NCBI GenBank assembly: GCA_022496805.1
Contig: CM040091.1
Coordinates: forward strand, 9,600,336-9,664,335
Length of the DNA: 64,000 nt
Reading direction: 5' to 3'
Source of the DNA: Pohlia nutans
Taxonomy: Eukaryota > Streptophyta > Bryopsida > Bryales > Mniaceae
The notes under the pieces were generated by a model that was given only the letters and a program-made list of their open reading frames with translations, did not search any database and had not been told where the DNA came from. Shown here piece by piece: positions 13,183 through 26,386 of the stretch. The translations under genes were made by a program, and so were the position numbers. Numbering within the stretch: position 1 is the first letter of the stretch; each line of letters begins with the position of its first letter.

Positions 13183-13729
13183 TTAACCCCTAAACGTCCA
13201 GGCATCCAGTTTCTGGACGTTTGTTGGTCAAACCCAATTTTGATCTTGAAGACGACTTTTGTTGCTAATACACCCAACTAAGAAAATGAAGTTTATTAAG
13301 TCTAGTTTGAACTCCACTTTTCAAATCTTAAAAATTCCAATTATTGAGTATTTTATTGCTTGTGCAAGCTTTGTAGCTCAAGGTTTGAATTACACTACAT
13401 AGGATGTTCACCTTTCGAATTTCAAAATTTAAATAAAAAATTTCTATGGAAAACATATCATGTGATTCTCCATTGTAATTTGTACCTGCTCCCAAAAAAA
13501 TATTAATTTTTTAAAGCTTTTTTGTAATAAAAATTATTTTTTGAAGTATTTGACTTAAAAATTTGTTAAAAAGGCCGTATTAAATCAAAAAAATCTGAAA
13601 ATTTCAAGACTGATAGGAAACATTCAATTCCATGCATGAAAAATATTACAAAATATATTTTGATAAATCTTGAAGGCTAAATTGTGTAGTTTGACTTTCC
13701 TACAAAGGAGTGGTACGTTTAAGGGTTAA
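13183..13729. repeat. TTAA-type MITE, 547 bp
   Basis: Ends TTAACCCCTAAACGTCC and GGTACGTTTAAGGGTTAA, with TTAA intact on both sides. The interior is AT-rich. Confidence 0.7.
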
Positions 13730-13943
13730 GAACAGGAGGCTCATCAGTTATTACATAAGCATGACATAGTTTTCAACAGACAGGATCTGCTCCTGGAATC
13801 CATACCATAATTTGGTCGTACTTATGTCGGTTAGTGTGAAAGTCTGCTTATTCTCTGTATTGGTGTCAAAAAATAAAATAAAATAAAAATAGTAAAAGTA
13901 AAGTCTGCTTTGTGATTCCAGGTCATGCTCATGACCTTAACCC

Positions 13944-14491
13944 TTAACCCCTAAATGACGGAGGGGGTAAGGGAAAAACATAAATGTGTTATAAAAAATT
14001 ACTTCTTCAACTTTGATGAAGTTTGGTTCAAAAGAGAAAATGAGGAGCTTGATGTTTAATAATTTTCCATACGGTCAAATATAAAAAAGAAGCATTTTAT
14101 CATCTCATAATGAATTTAGAAGCATTTAACTTCTAATATTTATAGGAATCACAAATTTTATTTTTATAATTTGAAATTTTGTATGATTTGTTAAAACTAG
14201 ACATTCTATTCTAAAATCAAAAATTGCAAATTTTTCAACAGAGAGAACATCATTACTTTCCCCAAATAGTAAGTTCTCTAACACTAGACAATGTAGAAGT
14301 GTTTTTCTTTGAAAATTTCTCCCGGGTGGAGTTTAACTCAGATTGACATGATTCAAATTGGGTTGGAAAATAGACTTGATTACCTATTTAAAAATATTTT
14401 TATTTTCTATAAAAATGTTTTTTCTATTTCGGGCAGCCCATAAAAAAAGGGCAGAGACCATAAAATGGTTGATCCGTCACTTAGAGGTTAA
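13944..14491. repeat. TTAA-type MITE, 'AATGACGG' subfamily
   Basis: Left end TTAACCCCTAAATGACGG, right end CCGTCACTTAGAGGTTAA. The interior matches, in inverted orientation, the element at 57773-58305. Confidence 0.7.
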
Positions 14492-15157
14492 ACGTCAAAG
14501 CAAGTCCCACGGGCTTGGTATAAAGAAATAATTAGAGAAAAAAGTTCATTTCTCAACCAAATCAAGCGAGACTTGTTGCGTTGGAAAGCTACTGAAAAAG
14601 CGATCTAGATTCCAAATTTTCGCCTCATTTGAGAGATTGTGGAATCGTTGGTAAGCAATCAAAGTTATCAAATTGAACAAGTTTTGAGGTTGGGGCAGCT
14701 GAAGTTCAGCAGTGCAGCAGTGCACTGCAGAGCCGTTTTTGCAAAAATAAAATAAAAAATATATATATATATTTTTTTCGCCTCCAAAAATTTAGATTCC
14801 TTCCGGGCTGCCCCGTCCAGGCCGTCTTGACGTTTAAGGGTTAAGCCCTAAATGCTTGACCCTTAGGGCGGGTTTTATGTATGATCAGTTTCAATGGAAT
14901 CAGGAAAACGACAAGGATTGAGGTCTCAAACTTCACCGGCGGAGGGTGAGTGGAAAAGTAAGACATTGAGTTTCACTGCTCATCGCTGGCACCTTTCATT
15001 AACTCCTTTTTTTGTTGCGTTTAAGTTTAGGTGCATGACAGGTATATTTGAGTGTACAAATTGGTGGAGGTCATCTCTACTGGTGCACATAAAAGCGCTT
15101 TGCAAATTTCGGTGATGGTAAAGTCCGGCTGTAAACATCAAGCATGGAAGGAGACTC

Positions 15158-15487
15158 TTAACCCCTAAACGTCCCAGCGTCTAGAAACTGAATCACGAAC
15201 AAATTCAGGGCCTTGCAACTTTTTCATACAATTTCAGATGACTTTCATGCAAGTCACCTTTGTAGGACTTTTAAATTCTCTACCAATTACAATAGTTCTC
15301 TTGTGATGAGGAATTGTTAATAATATTGGAGACACCTCCAATTGCAAGTATGTCAAATTTGTTGGGTAGATTTTATGCTTGCATTGGTCCTCTCATGTAC
15401 ACCTCATGTACATTTAAGCCATGCTAATATCTATCTTTGAGGCTAGCATCTACTTGTGTTCAAAGGATCGATACGTTTAGGGGTTAA
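15158..15487. repeat. TTAA-type MITE, 'ACGTCCCAGC' subfamily, short form
   Basis: A 330-bp element with intact TTAA on both sides and ends CCCCTAAACGTCCCAGC / GATACGTTTAGGGG. It is the same subfamily as 63389-63719 and as the interrupted copy 20612-21926. Confidence 0.8.
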
Positions 15488-15974
15488 CCCCTAAATGCCT
15501 AAAGCCCTCTCCAAATTTGGCAGTTTTGCAATGATGCATTACAAAATGCAACTAAGAGGTATATTTTGAACTTGATGCATGAATAAAATTTGTGCATTAT
15601 GAATATTAGATTCTATCTATAAGGTTAAATCTATGATTGCTATCACCAATATTTTTGAATAAAATTTGTAATTCAAATTTCAAAATTCTTTTATAATTTG
15701 ATTACAAATAAGATATTAACAATTTGTGGATGAAATTTGTTGCGATTGGTTGAAATGTAATACTCTAAGTGTAGTGATTTCTTGAGATTGTTTGGATGCT
15801 TAATTTTACGAGTTGACCTTTTTAAGAGCACTTTACACTAAAATCTTTGAAATTTTGGGTGAATCACTACAACGTGAAATGAGGCATAAAATTTTCACAA
15901 AAAGTGCATGATGGATGAGAAGATGTGGATGAAATTTGTACATCGTTCAAAAAAACGGATATTTAGGCAGTTAA
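15484..15974. repeat. TTAA-type MITE abutting the previous one
   Basis: It starts with the TTAA that ends the neighbouring element and runs to TTAA at 15971-15974; ends CCCCTAAATGCC and GGATATTTAGGCAG. The interior resembles sequence near 49.9-50.1 and 57.0-57.7 kb. Confidence 0.55.
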
Positions 15975-16978
15975 CCCTTTCATCCATTGCCGGAGATGGT
16001 TGATTTTGGCCAACGTCATGAATGCCAGGGTTGTGAACAATGTTATAGCCATAAATGACAGTGTTGTGTTAGGTAGAAATACCATAAATTGAGACACCTT
16101 CAAGAATCGTGTTATAGACTACCACTGGAATTGTGTCGTAAATGATTTTCAAACTTTTTTTTTGGTGGGAGACTAATGTTAACCAATTGGCTTTTTGTGT
16201 TTGCTCTGTTTTGGGTAGAGTGTTAGAGCAACCCGTATATCGATTTAGGATCATCCCATGATCGATTTAAGATAAGTTTAAGGCACAAGTAGGGGGTTTG
16301 ACAAACTTTCTACTTTGAAAAATTTCAGATCTTTTTTTGTTTAGCACAATAAAATATAAAATCACTTCATATTTTCATAATTTCTTCTTCTCTATTTACA
16401 AACAAATAAATCCTTGGTCAAACTTCATTTTTAAAATGCAAAACACTTTATTTTCTTGGTTTATGGTATTCCTACCTTAAATAATAAGATGACAACATAA
16501 GATCCTATAACATGATTAAAAAATAAAAATAATTAAAATCATGTCTCTAAGTACTCTTATAACAAGCGGCTACATCAGGAACTTCAAGGCATGTGAACAT
16601 GGTGCCATAATGGTGAATTGAAATGCAATTAAGTTAAGATAATTTGGCACCGACCTCCATACCAACCTAGTATGGATAAAATGACACTAAATTCACCTGT
16701 ATGCAGCTTTTGGTCTCAAAATGACACCAAAATAGTCTAGCCCAACTTTTCTGATGTAGGTGCGTAATCTCTGCCATAGTATTTACCTTAGATTTACTTT
16801 TACGACTTGTTTATATTGTTCAGCCATGTAACCCTAGTGGGGCATAGTTTTTCAATAATATGCGGAGTATCATGGACCCACATGCCTAATAAGTCCAGAA
16901 GAATCTCAACTACTTCCATTCTTGGTTTGGTCTGAAGATCCATTCGTTGGGATTTGAGACTTGAGATGCCCTACACTA

Positions 16979-17346
16979 CCGTACCTTAGGGGCAGCTTCA
17001 TCACTCCTCTGTCGAATAATTAATTAATTTCAAATTTTGATGTCCAGCAATAAAAAAAGTAATTTTTAAAAATTCACCTTTTCAGGAAATAAATAACTTT
17101 AAGTTCGACTTTCATCCACAATTGATGAAGTTTCATTGAATGTTTGTTATTTTAGTGGACTGCATGTGATCACTCTTAACATTTTTAATTTATTTTATTT
17201 TTAGTTCATGTATTCAATTTCAAGATATTTCATCATTTATCTAATTTAATTTCATGCTTTTCCGGCAAATAGGCAACATAATATTTTTATTTATTCGACA
17301 TTTTTATTTGGAATTATTTTTTGCCGGAGCTGCCCCTAAGGTACGG
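16979..17346. repeat. MITE with TA flanks (Tc1/mariner-like by target)
   Basis: Terminal inverted repeats of about 18-20 bp, CCGTACCTTAGGGGCAGC and its complement, flanked by TA at 16977-16978 and 17347-17348. The superfamily is inferred from the TA duplication only. Confidence 0.6.
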
Positions 17347-20300
17347 TATTGACATGGCCGTGCCTGCCGCTGTAATAGGTAAGTTGATGATGTAATAGGC
17401 TAGGTCAACAACACGGGGCCATGTTTCATGTGGGATTTGAAAATTTGGACCGACTCCCTGGCCGATCTACGGCTGGGGTCCTTGTTTCCCTTTTTTTTTT
17501 ATCTGCAATTGAATTACCTTCAATTTGTTTCAAAAATAATAATAATAATAAATAAAATAAAATTTGGACCCACTCAAAGCACATGGCTTGCAGCTGATCC
17601 CACAACTCACTCCCAAAGGATCTCCCTACCTACCAGGATTTTTTATTTTTTATTGTTATTTATTAGCTCGGATCAAAGGGAAGAGGCATTGCACGGACAC
17701 TCATTTTTTTGGGCTAAATACCACTCTAGCAAATATGTTTCATCTATGATTCCACTGAAATGCATTTTCAACCTTCACATGTTCTTTTCTCGGCCGAGCC
17801 CCTCGTAGTGTAGCTGCTTGTTTATTTTCTTTTCAGGTCATTTAACTTTAGGGTACAAAGCTCGTATGCAAATGAGGTGGCTTTTTTATCTTTTTTTTAA
17901 TTAAAAAAATCTGTTGATTTATCTTTGATTTTTTATGCATCCTATCTTTTTCATTCAATATATTGGCCTTTCACAAATCCCTTCATACATCTTTTTTTTT
18001 CATCCAACATTTTGACCTTTTCATTCAATCGCATGTTGCACACGAAGTTCTACCTTGACTTGCAACCGGTGCAATCCATTGGTTTGGTGGTTACATGAAG
18101 TGATATTTTTCTCACTATGTTCCCACATGGTAATTCTTCCAGTGATTTTTGTAGCAAACTGGCTATAAAAAAGCAAGAAAAATCTTGCTACCTAGTACTA
18201 TCTATACTATTTATAAACTTTTAGTATATTATTTATTTAAAGAAAGTGCATGACGGATGAGAAAACGAAATTCAAATATGTACATATGGCAAAAAATGAA
18301 GGCTTCAGCAGTCAAGAATTAATATGAAAGGAGCATTCAAGGAGCCTAAATTTCTTTTTAAGCAATGGAAAAGTAGCAAAAATGCTAAACTGTTCAAGGC
18401 ATTTTTTAATTTTATTTTCATTTTTTATGAATTGCAAGAGCGTCGACATAAAATGTTATAGTGGTGCTTCATATTTCAACATTCATAAATATATTGAATA
18501 TAAAGTACCACATACCGTATTCATAATTTTGTATTATTTTCATGTACAATTTGACAATACCATCCAAGATTTTGTTTTAATTACATATTCATAATTTTGT
18601 ATTATTTTCATGTATAATTTGGGGATACCATCCGAGATTTTGTTTTAATTTGAAGCAAAAACCTTCACGATTTGGGGTCAGTTTTTAGAAAAATTATTTA
18701 TTTTCCGGTGCAATCTGGCTATATTTTGCCCAAAGAGATGCCGTGACGCTGTCAGCTCTTGACAAAAAATATCATACCAGGCCGCTGCGGCACCAGTCGT
18801 ACAGTGGCTTTAAGCGGAGCGCCAGGTCATCAATTATAATAAAGCCTCGCTTAATATTTTGTCAGTCATGTATTCCGTAATCATGTTCCTGAAGGATATT
18901 CCGCAAACGCCTGTACTTCTCTAACGTACCCCGCCACAGGATTGGCAGGTCGTGCACAGGATTGGCAGGTCGTGCAGAATATTAATTTTTTTTGTCCAAA
19001 TGATGTGAATATTCTTTATGATTCTGTGGATATTCTTGAGGTTTCGGAAAGTTTGACTTTTGTTTCAAGGTCACAAGGTGTTTCATTGAAGGAACATGTG
19101 TTGTTCTTCTGGCTCCAAGTATGATGACTATGAGTGGGTCTACTTTCCAGCCTTGGTTAATGATACTATTAATTATTGATTGATATTTTTGAATTTTATC
19201 GTTTATTTTTTGTGAGAATATGTCATTAGAATGTAAATTCTATAAATTGTATTGTGAGGTTGTCTTTTGGGTTTAGTTGTCGAGCACTTTGGTGTAGAAG
19301 TCCTTTTAGACATATTATATTTGGTTTGAATCCGGCGTTGCACAGTGACATCTTTGTCGTTTACTTTTACAAGGTAAAAGTCATAAGAGTATTGTGTTTT
19401 CTTGTGGATTGTTGTTAAATGTGCATGCATTTATGAGAATGCACCATCTTGATTTTTGTGATGATAAGATCGGTTCTCTTAATTCCCATGTTGCTTTGTT
19501 ATGTCTTTTGACTTTAAGGGCATGTATGTGGTGTTGGCTCGGGTGTTGGTTACATTTGAGGAGTACATGGAGCCATGTATTTATATGTTGCATATGGGAC
19601 ATGTGATTGATGGAAATCTTTGTATGCCAAAAAATGGTTGTTTTCTAGCATTTTCCATGTATTCACCAGTGCATAGTTTTAAGAGGCTAGTTTCTTGTGA
19701 GTTTGTTATTGCGGCTTGGACCAAAATTCATAGGATATTTTGTTGTGTGTATTGGAGTTCATCGTCCATTTGCTAATGTTGGGAAATTGTTTTGTGATAT
19801 TTGATTAATTTTTAAATTATTTTCACGGTTGTATTTGGTGATATATGTTTCAAGACATCTAACATGACTTTTGTCAGGTCATTTTCTTGGTATAGGCCAT
19901 GAGTCTTTTTAAAAGTAGTATGTAGTACATGTGAGCAACTAAACATACTATAAATAGTATAACATTCCAATTGTTTCATAGCCCCCCATTAAATACCTTC
20001 TATTTGCTTATGTATACCAAATTTTACACTAAGTGTCTTCTGTGAGGATAGCAAGAGTCCCATGTCTTACATGCCGTGGCATACTTCGAAGAGTGAAAGT
20101 TACCTGACACAATCACCGACTGTGTGCATGGAATGGTAAGTTAGTTCAAATTGGAGAGACCCTTGTTTATTTGTTGCAGTGTACTATCGTGTAGTACAAT
20201 ACGATGGGTAGCCTTACTGCTCAAATCCAATGAAGTCATGCCACATAAGGCCCGAAAATCCTGGAGGTGGCTATATAACTCAACGAAAGCTAACTTGATC

Positions 20301-20611
20301 CATCAATGAACGCAAAAGCTATTATAAATAAAAAGCTGCCTTGCTAGCTTGCTGAATTGATCTCTTGCCTGTCAAAATGATAGCCCTTCAAGTTTGCGTA
20401 AAAATTTGAGTAACAGTTGATATGAAAATCTTTATGAATTTTTTTGTACAAAATAGGATTCATTGAAATTCAATAAATTAACAAAATATGCTAAAAATTT
20501 CAAACACTTTACCAATCTATCATGGTGATGAACAATATGCGCAAGCATCTGCCATTCTTCTGGTCATTTTCTCTTTACAAACTTCACGAGTCCACCTCGC
20601 TAATAGTCTAA

Positions 20612-21926
20612 TTAACCCCTAAACGTACCGATCCTTTGAACACAAGTAGATGCTAGCCTCAAAAATAGATATTAGCATGACTCAGATGTACAATAGGGTG
20701 ACATTCAAATTGGCCGTTTAGTAGTTCCAGGGATAGTGTCCTACACTGCTGCCAACTTTGACACCCTCCCCAAAGCTGAGAAATTGTTATTTTACAATGA
20801 CAATTTGGGGACAACATCATCATTATGTTGAAAACATGCATACCAAATTTCAAGTCCAGGAGACTTATACAAAAAAGCTTATGCAAGATCTACCAACATG
20901 GGATAGCTGTGAGAAAAGTGTCACAGCTGCCAACTTTGACACCCTCCCAAGAATTGAGGAAATTTTTTTTTCCCATGAAATTTTTGGAGCAAAAACATTT
21001 TTATGTTGTTTGCATGTGTGGAAAATTTCAAGTCCAAAAGACCCATACAAAAAATAATATTCCAAATCTACCAACATGTGTAGTTTTGAGAAACAAAGGG
21101 GAAAACCATTTTACTACTTCCAACTTTGACGCCCTCCTTAGGATTGAGTTTTTGTTGATACATAATGAAATTTTTGGTACAAGATCATCTCTACGCTGGT
21201 AACATGTGGGATAAATTTCAAAGCCAAAAGACATACATAAAGAAAGTTATTCCATATCTATCAACATGTTTCTCAAAACTACACATGTTGGTAGATTTGG
21301 AATATTATTTTTTGTATGGGTCTTTTGGACTTGAAATTTTCCACACATGCAAACAACATAAAAATGTTTTTGCTCCAAAAATTTCATGAACAAAAGAATT
21401 TCCTCAATTCTTGGGAGGGTGTCAAAGTTGGCAGCTGTGACACTAGCAGCTATCCCATGTTGGTAGATCTTGCATAAGTTTTTTTGTATAAGTCTCCTGG
21501 ACTTGAAATTTGGTATGCATGTTTTCAACATAAAGATGATGCTGTCCCCAAATTGTCATTGTAAAATAACAATTTCTCAGCTTTGGGGAGGGTGTCAAAG
21601 TTGGCAGCAGTGTAGGATACTATCCCTGGAACTACTAAACGGCCAATTTGAATGTCACCCTATTGTACATTAGGTGTACATGAGAGGACCATTGCATGCA
21701 TGAAATCTACCCAACAAATTTGACATACTTACATTTGGAGTCCTCTCCAATATTATCAACATCTTATCATCACAAGAGATCTCCTTTAATTGGTAGAGTA
21801 TTTAATAGGCTTGCAAAGGTGCCTTGGATGAAAGTCATTCAAGATTGTATGAAAAAGTTACAAGGCTTTGAATCCGTTCGTGATCCAGTTTCTGGACGCT
21901 GTGACGTACTGACGTTTAGGGGTTAA
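20612..21926. repeat. TTAA-type MITE interrupted by a foldback element
   Basis: The outer parts (20612-20690 and 21666-21926) match the 330-bp elements at 15158 and 63389 in reverse orientation, with TTAA at both ends. The 975-bp middle is a separate insertion. Confidence 0.85.
20691..21665. repeat. 975-bp foldback element, arms ~400 bp
   Basis: Ends CAATAGGGTGACATTC and its exact complement, with TA (or GTAC; the palindrome makes it ambiguous) on both sides. The left arm, 20691-21095, is complementary to the right arm, 21267-21665, with only a few small differences. The arms contain a diverged tandem unit of about 185 bp, marked by CAACTTTGACACCCTCC near 20755, 20933 and 21121; the third unit forms most of the loop. 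A transcript would fold into a very long hairpin. Short open frames inside appear as mirror images and are not genes. Confidence 0.85.
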
Positions 21927-22009
21927 ACACATTGTAAACTAAAAGAGCATGCCCAAAAAGACTTTAGCCTAGTTCGTCATGTGTGGTCTTCTTGTGAGTC
22001 ATTTTGCTA

Positions 22010-22195
22010 CACTACTTTTTGCTAATAGTTAAGTTGGGTTTTTAGTGCGTGCTCCTCCAATGTGTCCTTGTATAGTTGAACCTTGTATTGTGTGTCAATA
22101 TACAATGGGTTGTTGTTCCTGGTGTAAGCAAATAATTATGTGTAAACTTTGGCTTCTGGAATTAGTACCACACGCACTATTAGCAAAAAGTAGTG
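22010..22195. repeat. CACTA-like MITE, 186 bp
   Basis: Termini CACTACTTTTTGCTAATAGT and its complement ending AAAGTAGTG. The 3-bp flanks do not match, so the superfamily rests on the CACTA ends alone. Confidence 0.5.
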
Positions 22196-22435
22196 TTTCT
22201 ACCTGTGTCTTGCCATGTCATTATGTTTCTCACCGTAACATGACTTGACAAACAATCTATAAAGCCAATCTTAGACTATAATTTTTTTCCTTTCGGTGTG
22301 TTGTCATTTAGATATTGGCCCAGTTTTAATACCACGCAACCCTTCATGAGCTTTTCAATTCACTGCTAGCAAAGGCGTCGCTCCTCACTCAAAACAGTGT
22401 CAAAGCTCCCTATACACACTTATCCTAAGTGACGA

Positions 22436-22660
22436 ACCACACTCACCAAGTCTTGAGCGCTTGGGCAGTCACTATGGCAGAATGAGTCTTTTCTCAGTGG
22501 TCACTACTCACTTGGTGAGTGTAACTAGTCACATAAGACAAAAACCAACTCTCTCTTATGTGACCAGTTATACTCACCGAATGAGAAGTGACCACTCAGA
22601 AAAGCCTCATTCTGTTGTAGTGAGTGAGTGCCAAGTGGAGCAAGTTGACTCACCAAGCGA
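22436..22660. repeat. Foldback repeat with CTCACCAAG ends
   Basis: Inverted arms carry CTCACCAAG, AGAATGAG...TTTTCTCAGTGGTCACT and complementary copies around a centre near 22550. The limits are approximate. Confidence 0.5.
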
Positions 22661-23293
22661 TGCCTCCTTGTAGTGATTTCACGTCTTGCCCTCCAAGTGC
22701 ACGGTCACATTTATTACCCATTTGCAGTGTCCAGGGCTCCTTGCAAAAGAAAAAACCGAGATTGTGGTATCTGGCTTGTGGGAATTGAATGTTCCAAAGC
22801 AGCCAGCCACTGTAGCCATTCGTGACGAAGAATGACGGAGGCCGCTTGCAGCTTCATTCCTATCCTGCTCAATCGAGTCACCGCATCTTTCTAGAGTGAG
22901 TGCATACTGTATGACTCCACAGCAGTAACTCCCTACTGTACTTTCAATTCCCCAGTTACCTACAACTGATGCATATGGTAACTGATGCATATGTTTCTGT
23001 ACATCATCTCCATTTTTGGAGCACTTTTTAGCAATCCGATTTCCACATATGTACAAAGTACCCCAACCAAACATTGTTCATCAATCTTCTCATCGGTGGC
23101 ATTTTCTCAAAAACTGTGCGATTTTGCTAATCTCATTTCATATGAAAGTTACATAAGTCTTCTTTAATTTCAACAGTGCAGATAATCATAACAACCCCAC
23201 ATCAATTATGTGGAATTGAGCTTGTTACAAGAGATAGTAAAAGAAAAAAAAACAAGAGCTACACCCCCGATTCGTTAGGGGTTAACATAATTG

Positions 23294-23529
23294 TTAACCC
23301 CCGAAGGACCAAGGATTCATCAATGGTTCTAAAATGACAGATTCAATGGATCACATTAGGAAAACTATAGTTCAGAGAGGACCAAATTTTACATCACCGG
23401 AATCAATGGATCTGAACATTGATCAAAAAGTGAAAAAAATTGAACATAAAGAATTCCACATTGAACCTATTGAAAATTGCTAAAAAATCATGAGGTCCAG
23501 TTTGGGCTTCTTGGTCCTTTAGGGGTTAA
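23294..23529. repeat. TTAA-type MITE, 'AAAGGACCAAGG' subfamily
   Basis: A 236-bp copy of the commonest subfamily in the window, with ends TTAACCCCCGAAGGACC and GGTCCTTTAGGGGTTAA. Other copies: 35402, 38226, 38628, 41042, 45747, 61530; partial 41402 and 42886. Confidence 0.8.
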
Positions 23530-24361
23530 CTAGTAGAAAAGGTGGCGCTAATCCCAGAGGATTCAATGCATTAACAAAATCACTGTGCATGCGTGAAATT
23601 GGCACTACATGCCTGGGGGAGGGCATCTCCCCCATGACAGTGCCACTGATTCATTGATAGACTGAGACAATTCTTGTTACGTGCTATCAGTACGAGGGAT
23701 CATCTTCCGTGGCTATCGCTCGCCCCCCACTCCCGGGAAACACTCAAATTCTTGCAGTACCAAAGCACTGAATATTCAGGTGCCGCCTAGTCGCTGCAAG
23801 CGTGCGCACAACTCGGGATCCGTGCGCCAGTTAAATAGTAACTATGCTGCGAGGAGCTGAGATCATGCTTCATCAGATTCCAGTCTGCTTCGAGACACAC
23901 TACTGTTGGTTACGCGATTTTCTGTTGGGTCGGAGCGGGCTGGTCCATAAATGGCTTGCAGCCAGTGCTGAGTTCTGTCCCATTTGTGCGTCACCGCTAC
24001 TGTTACCACTACAGCCAAGGTTTGCAAGAATGTCCCTTGTCGTTTGCGCTGACGGTCTCACTCTGTACTAGCCGTGTCTATCTGCTCCTCTTGTGTAGTA
24101 CCACCATAAATACCGCATGCACACGGACACATGGCACACTGGTTACTAACAGATCTTTCTGTCGTGCATCTTTCCTCTTGCTAGCAAGCAACTCTCCCTA
24201 CTGATCGATGCCGACATGATGCGATTGTTCAGTTGGCTGGCTACGGTTGTTGTACTACACGGACTCATGGTGGTGTAGCTCTAAGACTACGTCGACAGGT
24301 GAGCACGTCAGTGAAAGGTCGAAGGCTCCTTGAAGCACTTTCTAACTTGTGGTTGAGCACG

Positions 24362-24604
24362 TTAACTTCTAAGCGTTCACTGTGTATTTCCTGACATAGT
24401 GTAGGAAAATTGGACCCCCTTATGCAAATCATCTGCTTGTGTGAAAATGACTTCATTTTGACACAATCGACACTGTTGATCTTGTAGTATAGTACAAGAG
24501 TTTTCAAACGATGTATTGCAATCAGAAAACCGAGGTGAAATGAGAGAATGCCACCGTTGCAAAGTTCATTGATGCAGTGCGCGTTTTAGTCGCTCAGGGG
24601 TTAA
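24362..24604. repeat. TTAA-type MITE, 'AAGCGTCTAAAACG' subfamily
   Basis: A 243-bp inverted copy of the family at 46897-47135 and 60591-61013. The apparent short protein shared by the three copies is a product of this repeat, not a gene. Confidence 0.75.
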
Positions 24605-24678
24605 GAAACGTGAGGTCTGTTTTGCTCAGTCACCGAGATGGACAAGTCTCTCATTAGGAAGAGAGTACGATTCGAGAA

Positions 24679-24958
24679 TTAACCCTTAAACGTCACCGGT
24701 GACCAAACTGGTCACCAAGGTCATTGTTTTTGGTTTTGGGGTCCCACACGGTCAACGGTGCCATTTTCTGAGATTTTACCCGATGTGATTGATCTTTTTT
24801 GCGTTGGTCACATCACCAAGTTACCTCGACATTCACCGTTTCCGATTTTCAAAATTGTTTTATCTCCAGTGCGAAAATAAGGCCAGAAGACAATGAGGTC
24901 CCATTCCTCTCCAATTTGTGGAAAACAAGGATGTCAATTAAGGGTTAATGTACTAGGC
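24679..24958. repeat. TTAA-type MITE, 280 bp
   Basis: Left end TTAACCCTTAAACGTCACC; the right end AATTAAGGGTTAA is a weaker match. TTAA is present on both sides. Confidence 0.55.
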
Positions 24959-25934
24959 TACTCATTCTGCGTGATTTGGCTCGATCGACGTTTCTTACTT
25001 AAATACTTGTTTTGAAGCAGGCCTCTAGATATTGTATTCGACGCCGCTTGAATTGGACTTAGATCGGTTTTCAGGCAAGAGTGTGAATTTATTCATCTAC
25101 TAAGTCTGTAACGTGGGATGAAATGAGAACTGTTTAAACTTGTGCAATTAGTGGTACCAGGGATCTTCATAGACGACAGTTTCAGCTGAAAATTCAAGTT
25201 ACAGAATCGAGCAACCCGGCTCTTACTCCACGCATGATCATGCCCGGATGACCAGCTGCACTAATTAACTATTATTCTTCGCAATCATGTAACAGAAATT
25301 GTTTTTAAATACATAACAATTTCTGTTACCGATTCCTGATATCTTCTGTAGAATTCCCCAGTGAGAGGCCGGTAACAGTAGTCTATTCAAATTATTTGCT
25401 TCTGCAGGGCTCCAGTCGTTTCAGTGATCTTCTAAATTCGTCACCCTGTTCAAAGCGGATGTACTCTTGGTATATTTGAGTAACCTTAGATTCGATTATG
25501 GTCCTTAGACTTAACAATAAATTTTCAGAAGTTGTCACTCTTTACTTTCTATCCGTTGGCGTGTTCGTAGTATTTAAATCTAAGATGTAGCAAAACACTG
25601 TAACATGATTTATCCTCGTTTCTTTGAGATGGTATACATTCTGCACACTAACAATTAGTCCTGTGCACTATCTGATCCATTTAGTTCGTATCGTAGTTAG
25701 TATTGTTCTCGCTTCGATTCAGATACACGCTAGCTAACGTTCTAGCTACTGGCTATTGCAGATTTTGTAACTTCAGCTCGCAATTCATGAGCCGCGTCCA
25801 ACTTCGCTTCAAAATCTCCGAGACATCCACTAGGCTCTAACAATGGTACTCAATCTTTCTATTTCTTCCTTTTCCTTCGTTTCCTTCGTTGAAAAGTAAA
25901 AAAGCACTTGACTCGGTTTCCTGCAACTGACACT

Positions 25935-26211
25935 GCACTGGAAGCTTTGGAGAGTTTAGCCCCCGGGGCTAAACTGGCTTGGGGGGCTAAACCACCACAG
26001 TTTAGCCCCGGCTAAACCCGAATCTTTCATTTTAGCCCCGGCTAATTTGTGTTTTAGCCCTGGCTAATGGTACAAAAAGGGGGCTAAAAAGGGGCTTAAA
26101 GATACAAAAATTTAGCCCCCCCCAATTTTTCACATAGTGCTAAGGGGGGCTAAAGAGGGGGCTAAACCACCCCAGTTTAGCCCCGGCTAAACCAGTCAAA
26201 GTTCCCAGTGC
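25935..26211. repeat. MITE rich in TTTAGCCCCGGCTAAA palindromes
   Basis: Ends GCACTGGAAGCTTTGG and its imperfect complement (TTTGACTGG/AAAGTTCCCAGTGC). The interior repeats short palindromes of the form TTAGCCCCGGCTAA. It lies 175 bp upstream of the first NPF exon, so it may sit in the promoter or 5' leader. I saw no clear target duplication. Confidence 0.7.
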
Positions 26212-26386
26212 TGTATGTTTATTTGGAGACTCATCAACCTATTTTAAGAAGATTTGAACAGCGGAAAATCAACCGCAAGAGATTGAGAGCTTTCTATTTA
26301 GAATGACACCGTCTCCATGATCATAAACCTATTTTCTGATCGCCTTTATTAGGCTACAAATGCAGGTGATATATGATGTTATTTAG

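Larger units (their letters stand above)
12361..25934. other. Gene-poor stretch with many inverted-repeat elements
   Basis: No intact gene could be supported. Listed elements cover part of it (13183, 13944, 15158, 15484, 16979, 20612 with nested 20691, 22010, 22436, 23294, 24362, 24679). A 20-bp direct duplication (AGGATTGGCAGGTCGTGCA) lies at about 18939-18978. The plus-strand frames around 19.4-19.8 kb look weakly protein-like but show no recognisable motif. From 23.6 to 25.9 kb base composition is more balanced; this may be the upstream region of the NPF gene. Confidence 0.55.

Noticed and set aside
19203..19776. Possible retrotransposon or gene fragment on the plus strand
   Set aside because: Frames are short, overlap in different phases and show no reverse transcriptase, integrase or other motif.
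20758..21531. Several open frames of 90-125 codons on both strands with similar proteins
   Set aside because: They are mirror-image products of the inverted arms of the foldback at 20691-21665 and have no domain.
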